Shown here one piece after another: positions 1 to 7,032 of a DNA stretch of 13,884 nucleotides (position 1 is the stretch's first letter; each line of letters begins with the position of its first letter). Below the pieces are notes generated by a model. It made no database searches and was not told where the DNA came from. It worked only from the letters and a program-made list of their open reading frames with translations. Origin of the DNA: Acidovorax_G sp046289925. Its GTDB lineage: Bacteria > Pseudomonadota > Gammaproteobacteria > Burkholderiales > Burkholderiaceae_C. The stretch spans positions 1-13,884 of the forward strand of contig JBKBUN010000086.1 of NCBI GenBank assembly GCA_046289925.1. Reading direction: 5' to 3'. Position numbers and translations under genes: made by a program.

Positions 1-332
1 CGCATGGCGCGCCGAGCATGGTGCTGGCGGGCGCATAGCGCTTTCACCCAGAAGGTGAGCGTGCCCACAAGGCGCAAGTTCAACGGACATCAGAACTTTT
101 CAGTGCGAACAAGCGGTCAACTGCGGTTTCTAGGGTCAGCCCGCCCGCCCGCGACACAGTACCCGCGTACCGGCAGGGCCTTATCACGGCCAGGGCGTTG
201 CAATCTGCGAAAAAACGGGGTACTTTGGGGTCTGTTGTGCTGTTTGATCATGGTCGGCGAGCGCCACCCGGGCTACAGGGCGCGTGCCGATTGTCTCTTG
301 CCTGTGCCCGATTGCTTCCGCCGAGGTGACCC
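1..332. other. Left-edge region with no supportable gene
   Basis: I find no convincing coding sequence here. The open frames on both strands are short or are extensions of antisense shadows, with arginine- and proline-rich composition. ATG codons read leftward from positions 36, 19 and 5 could start a minus-strand gene that continues outside the window, but too little is visible to judge. A TTGACC hexamer on the minus strand (115-120) would suit a leftward -35 element, but I see no good -10 partner. The right part holds the candidate promoter and ribosome binding site for the first small gene. Confidence 0.5.
198..226 (+). promoter_or_regulatory. Candidate sigma-70-type promoter for the two small Ala-rich genes
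   Basis: TTGCAA (198-203) and TACTTT (221-226) are separated by 17 bases, the ideal sigma-70 spacing. Each hexamer matches four of six consensus positions. Transcription would start near 233, about 100 bases before the ATG at 333. The AT-rich spacer stands out in this GC-rich stretch. This is pattern matching only; no start site is known. Confidence 0.35.
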
Positions 333-968
333 ATGCCCACCGTAACGTCCGGCAGCGCAACCGCCTTTGCAGGCGTGGGCGCCTACAACGCCACCAGCCG
401 CCTGGCTTCTGTGGAGCGCACCAACCGCACCGAAGAGCCCCGCGAGCCCGCCGCCGCACCCAGCAGCGCCGCTGCGCCAGCGCCCGGCGTGGTGGTGCGT
501 ATTTCAGACCGTGCCCAGGCCCTGAGCCGCGCCAGCGAGGCGCTGGACGCTGTGCGCGCTGCGGCCCGCCAGGCCGAAGGTCCGCAGGCCGTGGCTCCGG
601 CTTCGACGGCCGAGCCGTCCACGCGCACCGGCGAGGCTGCTGCAGCCGAGCGTGCGCGCCAGGCGCTACAGGCTGCGCCTGCCCCCCAGACACCGCGCGC
701 CGACACGAACGCCGCATCGGAAGCCGCATCGGAAGCCGCCGCAGCCGATGTCGCCGTGGCCGCCCGCAGCGGCAGCCCCACTGCGGCTGCAGAGGCTGTG
801 CTGACCGAGGCCACAGCCGTGCGCAACCCCGCGGAACCGGCCCCCCGCAGTCGCGAAGCGCAGGCCGCCGAAGCGCGCAGCCAGCAGGCCCAGGCCATCC
901 GCGCGCCCGAGCCGCCCGCGGCCAATGCGGCGTTTGCAGGCGAGTACGTGCGGGCGCTGCTGCGCTGA
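333..968 (+). CDS. Hypothetical Ala-rich protein (211 aa)
   Basis: I do not recognise a family. The start is well supported: GAGGTGA at 323-329 sits at normal spacing before the ATG. The protein is dominated by Ala, Glu, Arg, Ser and Pro. It has a short N-terminal segment with ordinary composition (residues 1-30, including GVGAYN), a more hydrophobic patch VVVRISDRAQAL near residues 50-62, and then long Ala/Glu/Arg stretches likely to be helical or disordered. It ends in a compact hydrophobic tail, AFAGEYVRALLR. There is no signal peptide or membrane segment. A 12-bp tandem duplication (714-737) encodes a repeated ASEA unit. The next gene is on the same strand 96 bp downstream and is similar in composition and in its N-terminal GVG-aromatic pattern, so the two may be related. 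Antisense frames are also open here, but the strong ribosome binding site and the tandem neighbour favour this frame. Confidence 0.6.
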   Translation: MPTVTSGSATAFAGVGAYNATSRLASVERTNRTEEPREPAAAPSSAAAPAPGVVVRISDRAQALSRASEALDAVRAAARQAEGPQAVAPASTAEPSTRTGEAAAAERARQALQAAPAPQTPRADTNAASEAASEAAAADVAVAARSGSPTAAAEAVLTEATAVRNPAEPAPRSREAQAAEARSQQAQAIRAPEPPAANAAFAGEYVRALLR

Positions 969-1064
969 TGGCGGGGGGGCTGGCGTGATCCGCTGGACTG
1001 TCATGTGTGAGCTGTGGGCGACCTTGCCAGAGGCAGGGGGGGCGCATGATCGGCTGGAGGCCCC

Positions 1065-1619
1065 ATGGCGGCGCTGAGCATGACGCCCGGCGTGGGCAGT
1101 TACGTGCCCGCGCGCCGCTTGCAGGCCCTGCAAAGCGCCAGTGCCGCCGAGCAGCGAGCTGACGCTTTGCAGCGCGAAAGTGAGCGCCTGCGGGCCGAGG
1201 CTGCGGCCACCGAACAGCGCGCTAACGCTCTTGAACGTGCGGCCGAGCAGGCGCAAACCCGCGCGCAGCAGGCGCGTCAAGTGGTGTCGGCCACGCCGTC
1301 CGCTGCCGCGGTAGGCCGTCCCGCGTCGGCCGACCCGGTGTCGGCGCTGTCGACCGTGCAGTGGGCCCAGGCTGCGCGGCGGCCCGACGATGCGGCCGCG
1401 AATGCGGGTGCCAAGGGGGGTGTTGATGAGCTGGGGAATGCCGTTGCAGCGGCCCGGCGGCGTGCGTCTGCAGAGCCTGCACCCGCTGCGTCCGGCCTTG
1501 GCTCCGGTCCGGGTGTGCCGCGCATTCCGTCGGCCGTGGCCTTGGGGCTGACCCTGCCCAGCCTGGCCGAAGCCAGCCCATCGCCCGTGCCGGGTGCGCT
1601 GGTCAGTATTCGCGCCTGA
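1065..1619 (+). CDS. Hypothetical coiled-coil, Ala-rich protein (184 aa)
   Basis: I do not recognise a family. A strong GGAGG (1056-1060) lies four bases before the ATG and decides the start over the in-frame ATG at 1080. Residues about 20-75 form a clear heptad-like region rich in Ala, Glu, Gln and Arg (for example EQRADALQRESERLRAEA), predicted as a coiled coil. The rest is low-complexity Ala/Pro/Ser sequence with a more hydrophobic C-terminal end (VALGLTLPSLAEA). There is no signal peptide and no membrane helix. It follows the 333-968 gene in the same direction and shares its style of N-terminus (PGVGSYVPARRL compared with AGVGAYNATSRL), which hints at a two-gene unit of common origin. Cell location and role are unknown. 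Confidence 0.6.
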   Translation: MAALSMTPGVGSYVPARRLQALQSASAAEQRADALQRESERLRAEAAATEQRANALERAAEQAQTRAQQARQVVSATPSAAAVGRPASADPVSALSTVQWAQAARRPDDAAANAGAKGGVDELGNAVAAARRRASAEPAPAASGLGSGPGVPRIPSAVALGLTLPSLAEASPSPVPGALVSIRA

Positions 1620-1671
1620 GGCGCTTCGCCCCGCCCAACGGCCGTTCTGAGGTTGATGGTCCACTGAACCT

Positions 1672-1768
1672 AGGAGCCTGTCGGACTTGGGAATCGTCGG
1701 CTGCATGCAAAACGGTCTTCGCTGGGGCTCATTTTTTGCTTTCGATGCCCCAAGTCCGTCAGGCTCCT
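1672..1768. repeat. 97-bp element bounded by 20-bp inverted repeats
   Basis: The left arm (1672-1691, beginning AGGAGCCTGTCGGACTT) and the right arm (1749-1768, ending GTCAGGCTCCT) are reverse complements over 20 bp with one mismatch. They enclose a 57-base centre containing a T6 run. The element sits between the end of the coiled-coil gene and the end of the convergent deaminase gene, so it could act as a bidirectional terminator. The long arms and large centre also fit a small mobile repeat (MITE or REP-like). I see no clear target-site duplication. Confidence 0.6.
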
Positions 1769-1858
1769 GGCGCGGGGCTTGGGGGATGAGCAGGCCCGCA
1801 TGAGTGGCCCGACCAGCAGCCCGCTGGGTGACCCGATGGGGGCTTCCGCGGCCCGCGT

Positions 1859-3142
1859 TCAGCCTGCGCTGTGGTGCAGCCCGCTTAGGGTCGAGGGGCG
1901 GCCTTCCAAATGCAATTGCGCTACGGGCGCCGGGCTTCTGGCCACGCAGCGTCCACGCCGGTACACCGCCAGGCGCGTGGCGCGCAGGCGGATGGCCTCT
2001 ACCGGGTCGTGTGCGTGCAGCCACACCAAGTCGGCATGGCAGCCCGCAGCGATGCCGTAGCTCTCCAGCCCCAGCAGTCGCGCGGGGGCGGTGGTCACGG
2101 CGTCGAAGCATGCGCGCATCTGGGCCTGTGCGGTGAGCTGGCCCACATGCAGGCCCATGTGCGCCACCTCCAGCAGGTCGCCGCTGCCCAGGCTGTACCA
2201 CGGGTCCATTACGCAGTCTTGCCCGAAGGCCACCGTCAGACCCGCGGCCATGAGTTCGGGCACCCGCGTCATGCCGCGGCGCTTGGGGTAGCTGTCGTGT
2301 CGGCCCTGCAGTGTGATGTTGATCAAGGGGTTGGCCACCACGCCCAGGTCGGCCTCGGTCATCAGCGGGATGAGCTTGCTCACGTAGTAGTTGTCCATGC
2401 TGTGCATGGACGTGAGGTGCGAGGCTGTGACCCGGCCTTGCAGGCCCAGGCGCTGCGCCTCCATGGCCAGCGTTTCCACGTGGCGCGACATTGGGTCGTC
2501 GGATTCGTCGCAGTGCATGTCTACGCGCAGGCCGCGCGCGGCGGCCAGTTCGCACAGCAGGCGCACGCTCTCGGCCCCCTGGGCCATGGTGCGCTCAAAG
2601 TGCGGAATGCCGCCCACCACGTCCACGCCCAGGTCGAGCGCGCGCTTGAGGTTGTCGAGCCCACCGGGCGCGCGCAACACGCCGTCTTGCGGGAAGGCCA
2701 CCAACTGCAAATCCAGGTACGGGCGCACGCGCTCGCGCACCTGCAGCAGCGCATGCACGGTGCGCAGGCTCGGGTCGCTGGTGTCCACGTGCGAGCGGAT
2801 GGCCAGCAGCCCGCGGGTCACGGCCTGGTCGCAGTAGCGCAGCGCGCGCTCGACGATGGCCTCGTGCGTGAGCGTGGGCTTGAGCTCGCCCCACAGGGCA
2901 ATGCCTTCGAGCAGCGTTCCGCTGTCGTTCACGCGTGGCATGCCGTAGGTCAGCGCCGAATCCAGGTGAAAGTGCGCGTCCACAAAGGGGGGGCTCACCA
3001 GCAGATCCTGCGCATCGAGCACTTCGTGCGCCGGAGCATCCAGGCCCTCGGTCACCTCGACAATGCGGCCGCCCTGCACGGCAATCGACATGTGGCGACG
3101 GCCATCGGGAAGGGCGGCGTTGCGGATCAGCAGGTCTAGCAT
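1859..3142 (-). CDS. Cytosine-deaminase-like amidohydrolase (CodA family, possible 5-methylcytosine deaminase)
   Basis: A 427-residue member of the metal-dependent amidohydrolase superfamily that closely resembles E. coli CodA, a cytoplasmic enzyme converting cytosine to uracil plus ammonia, across its whole length. The CodA functional residues are present at a constant offset of four: HFH at 57-59 (metal ligands), Gln152 in AFPQ, His210 and Glu213 in HCDE, His242 in ASH, and Asp309 in GQDC. Substrate-loop landmarks such as NPLINITLQGR and YPKRRG also match. The striking difference is Cys310, where CodA has Asp314. That residue discriminates against 5-substituted cytosines, and its loss marks known bacterial 5-methylcytosine deaminases. 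His before Asp309 is also changed, to Gln308. The gene ends the transporter block, 23 bp after the second permease, so its substrate is probably imported by it. The ribosome binding site is weak (GAAAG). The deaminase class is firm; the exact substrate is inferred. Confidence 0.9.
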   Translation of the reverse strand: MLDLLIRNAALPDGRRHMSIAVQGGRIVEVTEGLDAPAHEVLDAQDLLVSPPFVDAHFHLDSALTYGMPRVNDSGTLLEGIALWGELKPTLTHEAIVERALRYCDQAVTRGLLAIRSHVDTSDPSLRTVHALLQVRERVRPYLDLQLVAFPQDGVLRAPGGLDNLKRALDLGVDVVGGIPHFERTMAQGAESVRLLCELAAARGLRVDMHCDESDDPMSRHVETLAMEAQRLGLQGRVTASHLTSMHSMDNYYVSKLIPLMTEADLGVVANPLINITLQGRHDSYPKRRGMTRVPELMAAGLTVAFGQDCVMDPWYSLGSGDLLEVAHMGLHVGQLTAQAQMRACFDAVTTAPARLLGLESYGIAAGCHADLVWLHAHDPVEAIRLRATRLAVYRRGRCVARSPAPVAQLHLEGRPSTLSGLHHSAG

Positions 3143-3165
3143 GGGGGGCTTTCAGTGATCAAAGC

Positions 3166-4089
3166 TCAGCGTTCGCCCTTGCGGTAGGGCTTCATCAGCG
3201 CTTGCGGGTAGGCGGCGCGCCGGGCCACCAGCACCAGCGCCAGGATGGACAGCAGGTAGGGCAGCATCAGGTACACCTGGTACGGAACGCCGCCCGCACC
3301 CGCCTGCTGCAGCCGCAGCTGCAGCGCATCGAACAGGGCAAACAGCAGTGCGCCCAGCAGCGCCTTGCCGGGCCGCCACGAGGCAAATACCACCAGGGCC
3401 ACGCAGATCCAACCCCGGCCGTTGACCATGTTGAAGAAAAACGCATTGAAGGCCGACAGCGTGAGGAAGCTGCCCGCTACGCCCATGAGCGCCGACCCGG
3501 CCACGATGGCCCCGGTGCGCAACGCGCCCACCGACAGTCCCTGGCCTTCGGCGGCCTGCGGGTTTTCGCCCACCATGCGCACGGCCAGGCCCAGCGGGGT
3601 GCGCATCAGTGCCCAGGCCAGCAGGGGGGCGAGCAGCAGGGCCAGCAGCGTCAGCGGCGTTTGCTCTTGCAGCAGCGGCACGGGCAGCCAGTCCATGGGC
3701 GCAAAGGGCTCGATCGTGGGCGGGGTGCTCACTTTCGGAAAGCTCACCCGGTAGGCAAAGTAGCTGAGCGAGGTGGCCAGCAGCGTAATGCCCAGCCCCG
3801 CCACATGCTGCGACAGCGTCAACCCCACGGTCAGCAGCGCGTGCAAAAGCCCCAGCGCCCCGCCCGTGAGCGCGGCTACGAGCACGCCCGTCCAGAGCCC
3901 ATGGCCCGCATACACCGTGAGCCATCCCGTGAAGGCTCCGACCACCATGATGCCTTCGATGCCCAGGTTCAGCACCCCTGCGCGCTCGCACAGCAGCACG
4001 CCCAGCGTACCCCAAATCAGCGGTGTGGCCACGCGCAGCGTGGCGCTCCAGAACGCCGGGTTGAGCAGGATGTCGAGCAGCTCGGTCAT
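3166..4089 (-). CDS. ABC transporter permease, nucleobase/nucleoside type (second permease)
   Basis: A 307-residue inner-membrane protein of the branched-chain amino acid/ribose permease superfamily (BPD_transp_2). It resembles the smaller of the two permeases in BMP-type nucleoside importers such as B. subtilis YufQ. It consists of roughly eight to nine hydrophobic segments. The family motif ERAGVLNLGIEGIM is at residues 35-48, and the cytoplasmic loop contacting the ATPase includes VGENPQAAEGQGLSV (173-187). The tail is basic (PYRKGER), as expected on the cytoplasmic side. It should pair with the other permease to form a heterodimeric channel. I see no Shine-Dalgarno sequence before the ATG. 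Instead the start overlaps, as ATGA, the stop of a short ORF lying in the preceding repeat, so translation may depend on coupling. The deaminase follows after 23 bp. Confidence 0.93.
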   Translation of the reverse strand: MTELLDILLNPAFWSATLRVATPLIWGTLGVLLCERAGVLNLGIEGIMVVGAFTGWLTVYAGHGLWTGVLVAALTGGALGLLHALLTVGLTLSQHVAGLGITLLATSLSYFAYRVSFPKVSTPPTIEPFAPMDWLPVPLLQEQTPLTLLALLLAPLLAWALMRTPLGLAVRMVGENPQAAEGQGLSVGALRTGAIVAGSALMGVAGSFLTLSAFNAFFFNMVNGRGWICVALVVFASWRPGKALLGALLFALFDALQLRLQQAGAGGVPYQVYLMLPYLLSILALVLVARRAAYPQALMKPYRKGER

Positions 4090-4217
4090 GTGGCCGTAAC
4101 GGGCCCTGAGGCCAATTTGCTATTAAAAAAGGAGCTGCTTGTGCTTGATTTATCAGCACGAGAAGGCATTTTGGCTTGCAATGCCCGGGTGGGTGTCTTG
4201 TGGGTGGTGGCGGTCAT
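4086..4217 (-). CDS. Possible 43-aa small ORF coupled to the second permease
   Basis: Between the two permease genes lies an uninterrupted 44-codon frame. It starts at an ATG at 4217-4215, preceded at good spacing by GAGG, and ends with a TGA whose first bases form an ATGA overlap with the permease start at 4089. The peptide begins MTATTHKTPTRALQAK and is Ser/Thr/Lys-rich, with no hydrophobic segment and no recognisable domain. Much of it is encoded by the interspersed repeat (4119-4146), so the frame may be open by chance. The likely role, if any, is translational coupling to the permease, which has no visible ribosome binding site of its own. Confidence 0.3.
   Translation of the reverse strand: MTATTHKTPTRALQAKMPSRADKSSTSSSFFNSKLASGPVTAT
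4119..4175. repeat. Copy of an interspersed intergenic repeat (Comamonadaceae type)
   Basis: This AT-richer segment includes the 13-mer GCTGCTTGTGCTT (4134-4146), identical to the left arm of the hairpin at 11007-11019. It also has a GCTAT-A-rich-GGAGC block (4119-4135) that matches 11038-11054 at 14 of 17 positions. A partly matching inverted pair (GCCAA near 4111 and TTGGC near 4171) flanks it. It lies in the 138-bp gap between the two permease genes. I recall very similar intergenic repeats from Acidovorax-type genomes; the function is unknown. Confidence 0.6.
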
Positions 4218-4227
4218 GCAGGCTGCC

Positions 4228-5289
4228 TCAACGCCAGCGCAGCCGGTACTGTGTGAACAGGGTGGCCACCAGTGCCGCGATCAGCGAGGTGGCCACGATC
4301 ACATCGGCCAGGTAGGTGGGCACGCCGAACGCGCGGCTCATGCTGTCGGAGCCCACCAGCACTGCCGCCACGAACACGCCCGAGGCCACCACGCCCAGCG
4401 GGTGCAGCCCGGCCAGCATGGCGATCACGATGCCGCTGTAGCCGTAGCCTGGCGACATGTCCAGCGTGAGGTAGCTTGTGCGGCCCGCCACCTCGATGGC
4501 CCCGGCCAGCCCCGCCAGCCCGCCCGACAGCAGTGCCACGAGCACCACGGTGCGCGTAACCGGCACGCCAGCAAACGCCGCCGCGCGCGGGTTGGCTCCG
4601 GTGGCGCGGATGTCGAAACCTGGCACGGTGCGCGCCAGCAGCGCCCACAGCAGACCGGCCAGCGCCAGTGCCCACAGCAGCCCGGTGTGCAGGCGGGTTT
4701 GGGGCACCAGGCGGCCCAGTTCCAGTTCGGGTTGCAGGGCCACGCTTTGCGGCCAGCCCAGGGCCAGTGGGTCTTTCATCGCACCGTCGAGCAGGGCCGA
4801 TACCAGCAGCAGCACTACGAAGTTGAGCAGCAGGGTGGTCACCACCTCGTCCACCCCCAGCCGCGCCTTGAGCAGCGCGGGCCCCAGCAGCAGCACCGCC
4901 CCGGCCAGGGCCGCGGCCAGCATCATCAGCGCAAACAGCAGCGCGGGCGGCCAGGCCAGGCCCGTGCCGCCGTGCAGCCCGCCCACGGCCACCGCTGCCA
5001 GCGCGCCCGCATAGAGCTGCCCCTCGGCTCCGATGTTGAACAGCCGCGCCCGAAATGCCACCGCAGCCGCCAGCCCTGTCAGGATCAGTGGCACGGCCCG
5101 CGTGAGTGTTTCGGTGAGCGCAAATACGGAGCCGAACGCGCCCTGCAGCAGCAGCCCGTAGGTGGCCCCCACGGGCGCGCCCGCCCAGCGCACCAGCAGG
5201 CTGCACACCAGCAGCGTGAACAGTACGGCGCCCACCGGGGCAGCCAGGTAGGTCCAGGCAGAGGTGTGGGCGCGGGGTTCAAGGCGCAT
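4228..5289 (-). CDS. ABC transporter permease, nucleobase/nucleoside type (first permease)
   Basis: A 353-residue inner-membrane permease of the BPD_transp_2 superfamily, like the larger permease of BMP-type nucleoside importers (B. subtilis YufP). The first hydrophobic segment is at about residues 14-35. The conserved RARLFNIGAEGQLYAGAL block is at about 80-97 and DEVVTTLLLNF at 147-157. The ATPase-coupling loop, with DIRATGANPRAAAFAGV, is at about 226-242, and further membrane segments follow to the C-terminus. A short basic N-terminus (MRLEPR) fits a cytoplasmic start. The gene begins six bases after the ATPase stop codon, so the two are almost certainly cotranscribed. The second permease follows after a 138-bp spacer carrying a repeat, an unusually large gap for genes whose products should be made in equal amounts. 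Confidence 0.94.
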   Translation of the reverse strand: MRLEPRAHTSAWTYLAAPVGAVLFTLLVCSLLVRWAGAPVGATYGLLLQGAFGSVFALTETLTRAVPLILTGLAAAVAFRARLFNIGAEGQLYAGALAAVAVGGLHGGTGLAWPPALLFALMMLAAALAGAVLLLGPALLKARLGVDEVVTTLLLNFVVLLLVSALLDGAMKDPLALGWPQSVALQPELELGRLVPQTRLHTGLLWALALAGLLWALLARTVPGFDIRATGANPRAAAFAGVPVTRTVVLVALLSGGLAGLAGAIEVAGRTSYLTLDMSPGYGYSGIVIAMLAGLHPLGVVASGVFVAAVLVGSDSMSRAFGVPTYLADVIVATSLIAALVATLFTQYRLRWR

Positions 5290-5295
5290 GGGCGA

Positions 5296-6906
5296 TCAGT
5301 TGGTGGCAGGTTGCGCAGGGGGTGGGGCGCTTGCGCCGGTCATCGCCAAACCGATGGATTCGCGGCTCCAGGCCTCGGCTGGGCGGGCCTCGCTCAGGTG
5401 GCCTGCGTGCATCACGGCCACACGGTCGCCCAGGGCCAGCACTTCATCCAGATCGTCCGAGATGAGCAGCACCGCTGCACCCGCGTCGCGTGCGGCCAGC
5501 AGTTGCTGCTGCACGAATTGCACCGCGCCGATGTCGAGCCCCCAAGTGGGTTGGTGCGCCACGATGAGGCGTGGGCCCGGCGCGCCATCGGCCACCGGCA
5601 GCAGCGCACGGCCCAGGATGAGTTTTTGCATGTTGCCGCCCGACAGCGCCCGCGCCGGGTTGCCCGGGCCGCCGCCGCGCACGTCAAAGCGTTGCAGCAC
5701 CCGGCGGGCATGGGCTTGGGCGGCCGCGCGGCGTACCCAGCGCCCCAGCGTCCAGCCGTGCGCAAAACGGGGCGTGCGCAGGCGCTCGGAGACCGCGTTT
5801 TCCCACACGGGCAAATCGCCCACCACGCCCACGGCGTGGCGGTCTTCGGGGATGCGGGCCACGCCGCGCTCGACCAGCCAGGCCGGGCGTGCAGGCAGGG
5901 GAGCGCCGTCCAGCAGCACTTGGCCTGCGGTGGCGCTGCGCTGGCCGCACAGCAATTCGGCCAGCGCCACCTGGCCGTTGCCCGACACGCCGGCAATCGC
6001 CACGATCTCGCCCGCATGCAGCGCCAGGTGCACGCCGTGCAAGGCATCGCGCGCATGGCGGCCCTCGGTGTGCACGGCGGCCAGTGCGCACACCATGGCA
6101 CCGGCAGGACGGGCAGGCCGGCGCTCCAGCGGGGCCACGGCGTGGCCCACCATCCACTGCGCCAGCTCGGCGGCGTGCGTGTCGGCGGCGCGGGCCTCGG
6201 CCACCAGGCGGCCCTGGCGCAGCACAGCCACGCGGTGCGAAACGCGCAGCACCTCGTCCAGCTTGTGGCTGATGAAGATCACCGACAGGCCCTCGGCCAC
6301 CAGTTGACCGAGCGTGGCGAACAGGGCCTCGCTCTCTTGTGGCGTGAGCACGGCCGTGGGTTCGTCCAGGATCAGGATGCGCGCACCCCGGTACAGGGCC
6401 TTGAGAATTTCGACCCGCTGGCGCTCGCCCACCGACAGGCTGCCCACGCGCGCGTCGGGCTCCACCGCCAGCCCGAAACGGCGCGACACCTCGGCCAGTC
6501 GCTTGCGGGCCGCGTGTCGGCGTGAAAACGGCTGCCATAGCGGCTCGGTGCCGAGCACGATGTTGTCGAGCACGCTCAGGTTGTCGGCCAGCGTGAAGTG
6601 CTGGTGCACCATGCCAATGCCCGCCGCCAACGCCGCACGCGGCTGCCCGGGCGGCAGCGGCTGGCCCATTACCTCGATGCTGCCTGCGTCGGCCGTGTAG
6701 TGGCCGAACAGGATGGACATCAGCGTGGATTTGCCCGCCCCGTTTTCGCCCAGCAAGGCCAGCACCTCGCCGCGGGCCAGGCTCAGGTGGATGCCGTCAT
6801 TGGCCACCAGCGGGCCGAAACGCTTGGTGATGCCGGACAGGCGCAGCACCACGGGCGCAGGTGCGATGTCTGCGGGCGGCAGCGATGCGTCGGGCGGCGC
6901 GGTCAT
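5296..6906 (-). CDS. Double-domain ABC transporter ATPase, nucleobase/nucleoside type
   Basis: A 536-residue tandem ABC ATPase of the sugar/nucleoside class (like B. subtilis YufO), which powers import on the cytoplasmic face of the two permeases. In domain 1 the Walker A motif is GENGAGKS (53-60), the Q-loop is Gln102, the signature is LSVGE (157-161), Walker B is LILDEP (178-183) and the switch His is 214. In domain 2 the Walker A is degenerate: GVSGNGQ (306-312) has Gln where the lysine should be. The signature there is LSGGN (421-425), the Walker B region reads VAHQPTWGLD, and Asp replaces the switch His. One active and one degenerate site is normal for this class. The start is MTAPPD at 6906; an in-frame upstream extension to 7458 would run through the binding-protein gene and is rejected. 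It has only a weak ribosome binding site. Confidence 0.95.
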   Translation of the reverse strand: MTAPPDASLPPADIAPAPVVLRLSGITKRFGPLVANDGIHLSLARGEVLALLGENGAGKSTLMSILFGHYTADAGSIEVMGQPLPPGQPRAALAAGIGMVHQHFTLADNLSVLDNIVLGTEPLWQPFSRRHAARKRLAEVSRRFGLAVEPDARVGSLSVGERQRVEILKALYRGARILILDEPTAVLTPQESEALFATLGQLVAEGLSVIFISHKLDEVLRVSHRVAVLRQGRLVAEARAADTHAAELAQWMVGHAVAPLERRPARPAGAMVCALAAVHTEGRHARDALHGVHLALHAGEIVAIAGVSGNGQVALAELLCGQRSATAGQVLLDGAPLPARPAWLVERGVARIPEDRHAVGVVGDLPVWENAVSERLRTPRFAHGWTLGRWVRRAAAQAHARRVLQRFDVRGGGPGNPARALSGGNMQKLILGRALLPVADGAPGPRLIVAHQPTWGLDIGAVQFVQQQLLAARDAGAAVLLISDDLDEVLALGDRVAVMHAGHLSEARPAEAWSRESIGLAMTGASAPPPAQPATN

Positions 6907-6947
6907 GCCTGCGTACTGCACGGTGTGCGGGCTGTGGTGGGCGAGTG

Positions 6948-6986
6948 AAGGCAGCGGGCGAAGGCAGCGGGCGAAGGCAGCGGGCG
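6948..6986. repeat. 13-bp tandem repeat, three perfect copies
   Basis: AAGGCAGCGGGCG occurs three times head to tail (6948-6960, 6961-6973, 6974-6986) in the spacer between the binding-protein and ATPase genes. Slippage could change the copy number and so the length of the mRNA spacer ahead of the ATPase start. Confidence 0.9.
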
Positions 6987-7008
6987 CGATCCCGTGCACC
7001 GAGGCGGT

Positions 7009-7032
7009 GCCGTGCCCCTTGCCGTGCCCCTT
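7009..7032. repeat. 12-bp tandem duplication at the end of the binding-protein gene
   Basis: GCCGTGCCCCTT is present twice in perfect tandem (7009-7020 and 7021-7032). The second copy ends at the last base of the binding-protein stop codon. It lies 22 bases from the three-copy 13-bp repeat, so this 125-bp spacer holds two independent minisatellites. Confidence 0.9.

Noticed and set aside
666..2555. A 629-codon minus-strand frame across the two small genes and the end of the deaminase gene
   Set aside because: It overlaps the confidently identified deaminase in a different frame on the same strand and reads as Arg/Gly/Pro-rich shadow sequence.
2935..6525. A 1196-codon open frame on the plus strand, antisense to the deaminase, permeases and ATPase
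   Set aside because: Its translation is low-complexity Gln/His/Arg/Ala sequence with no motif, and it runs opposite four genes whose minus-strand products show clear family motifs. It is explained by GC-biased third positions leaving the antisense frame open.
6948..7032. A CRISPR-like array
   Set aside because: The units are directly adjacent 12- and 13-bp tandem copies with no spacers and no cas genes nearby.
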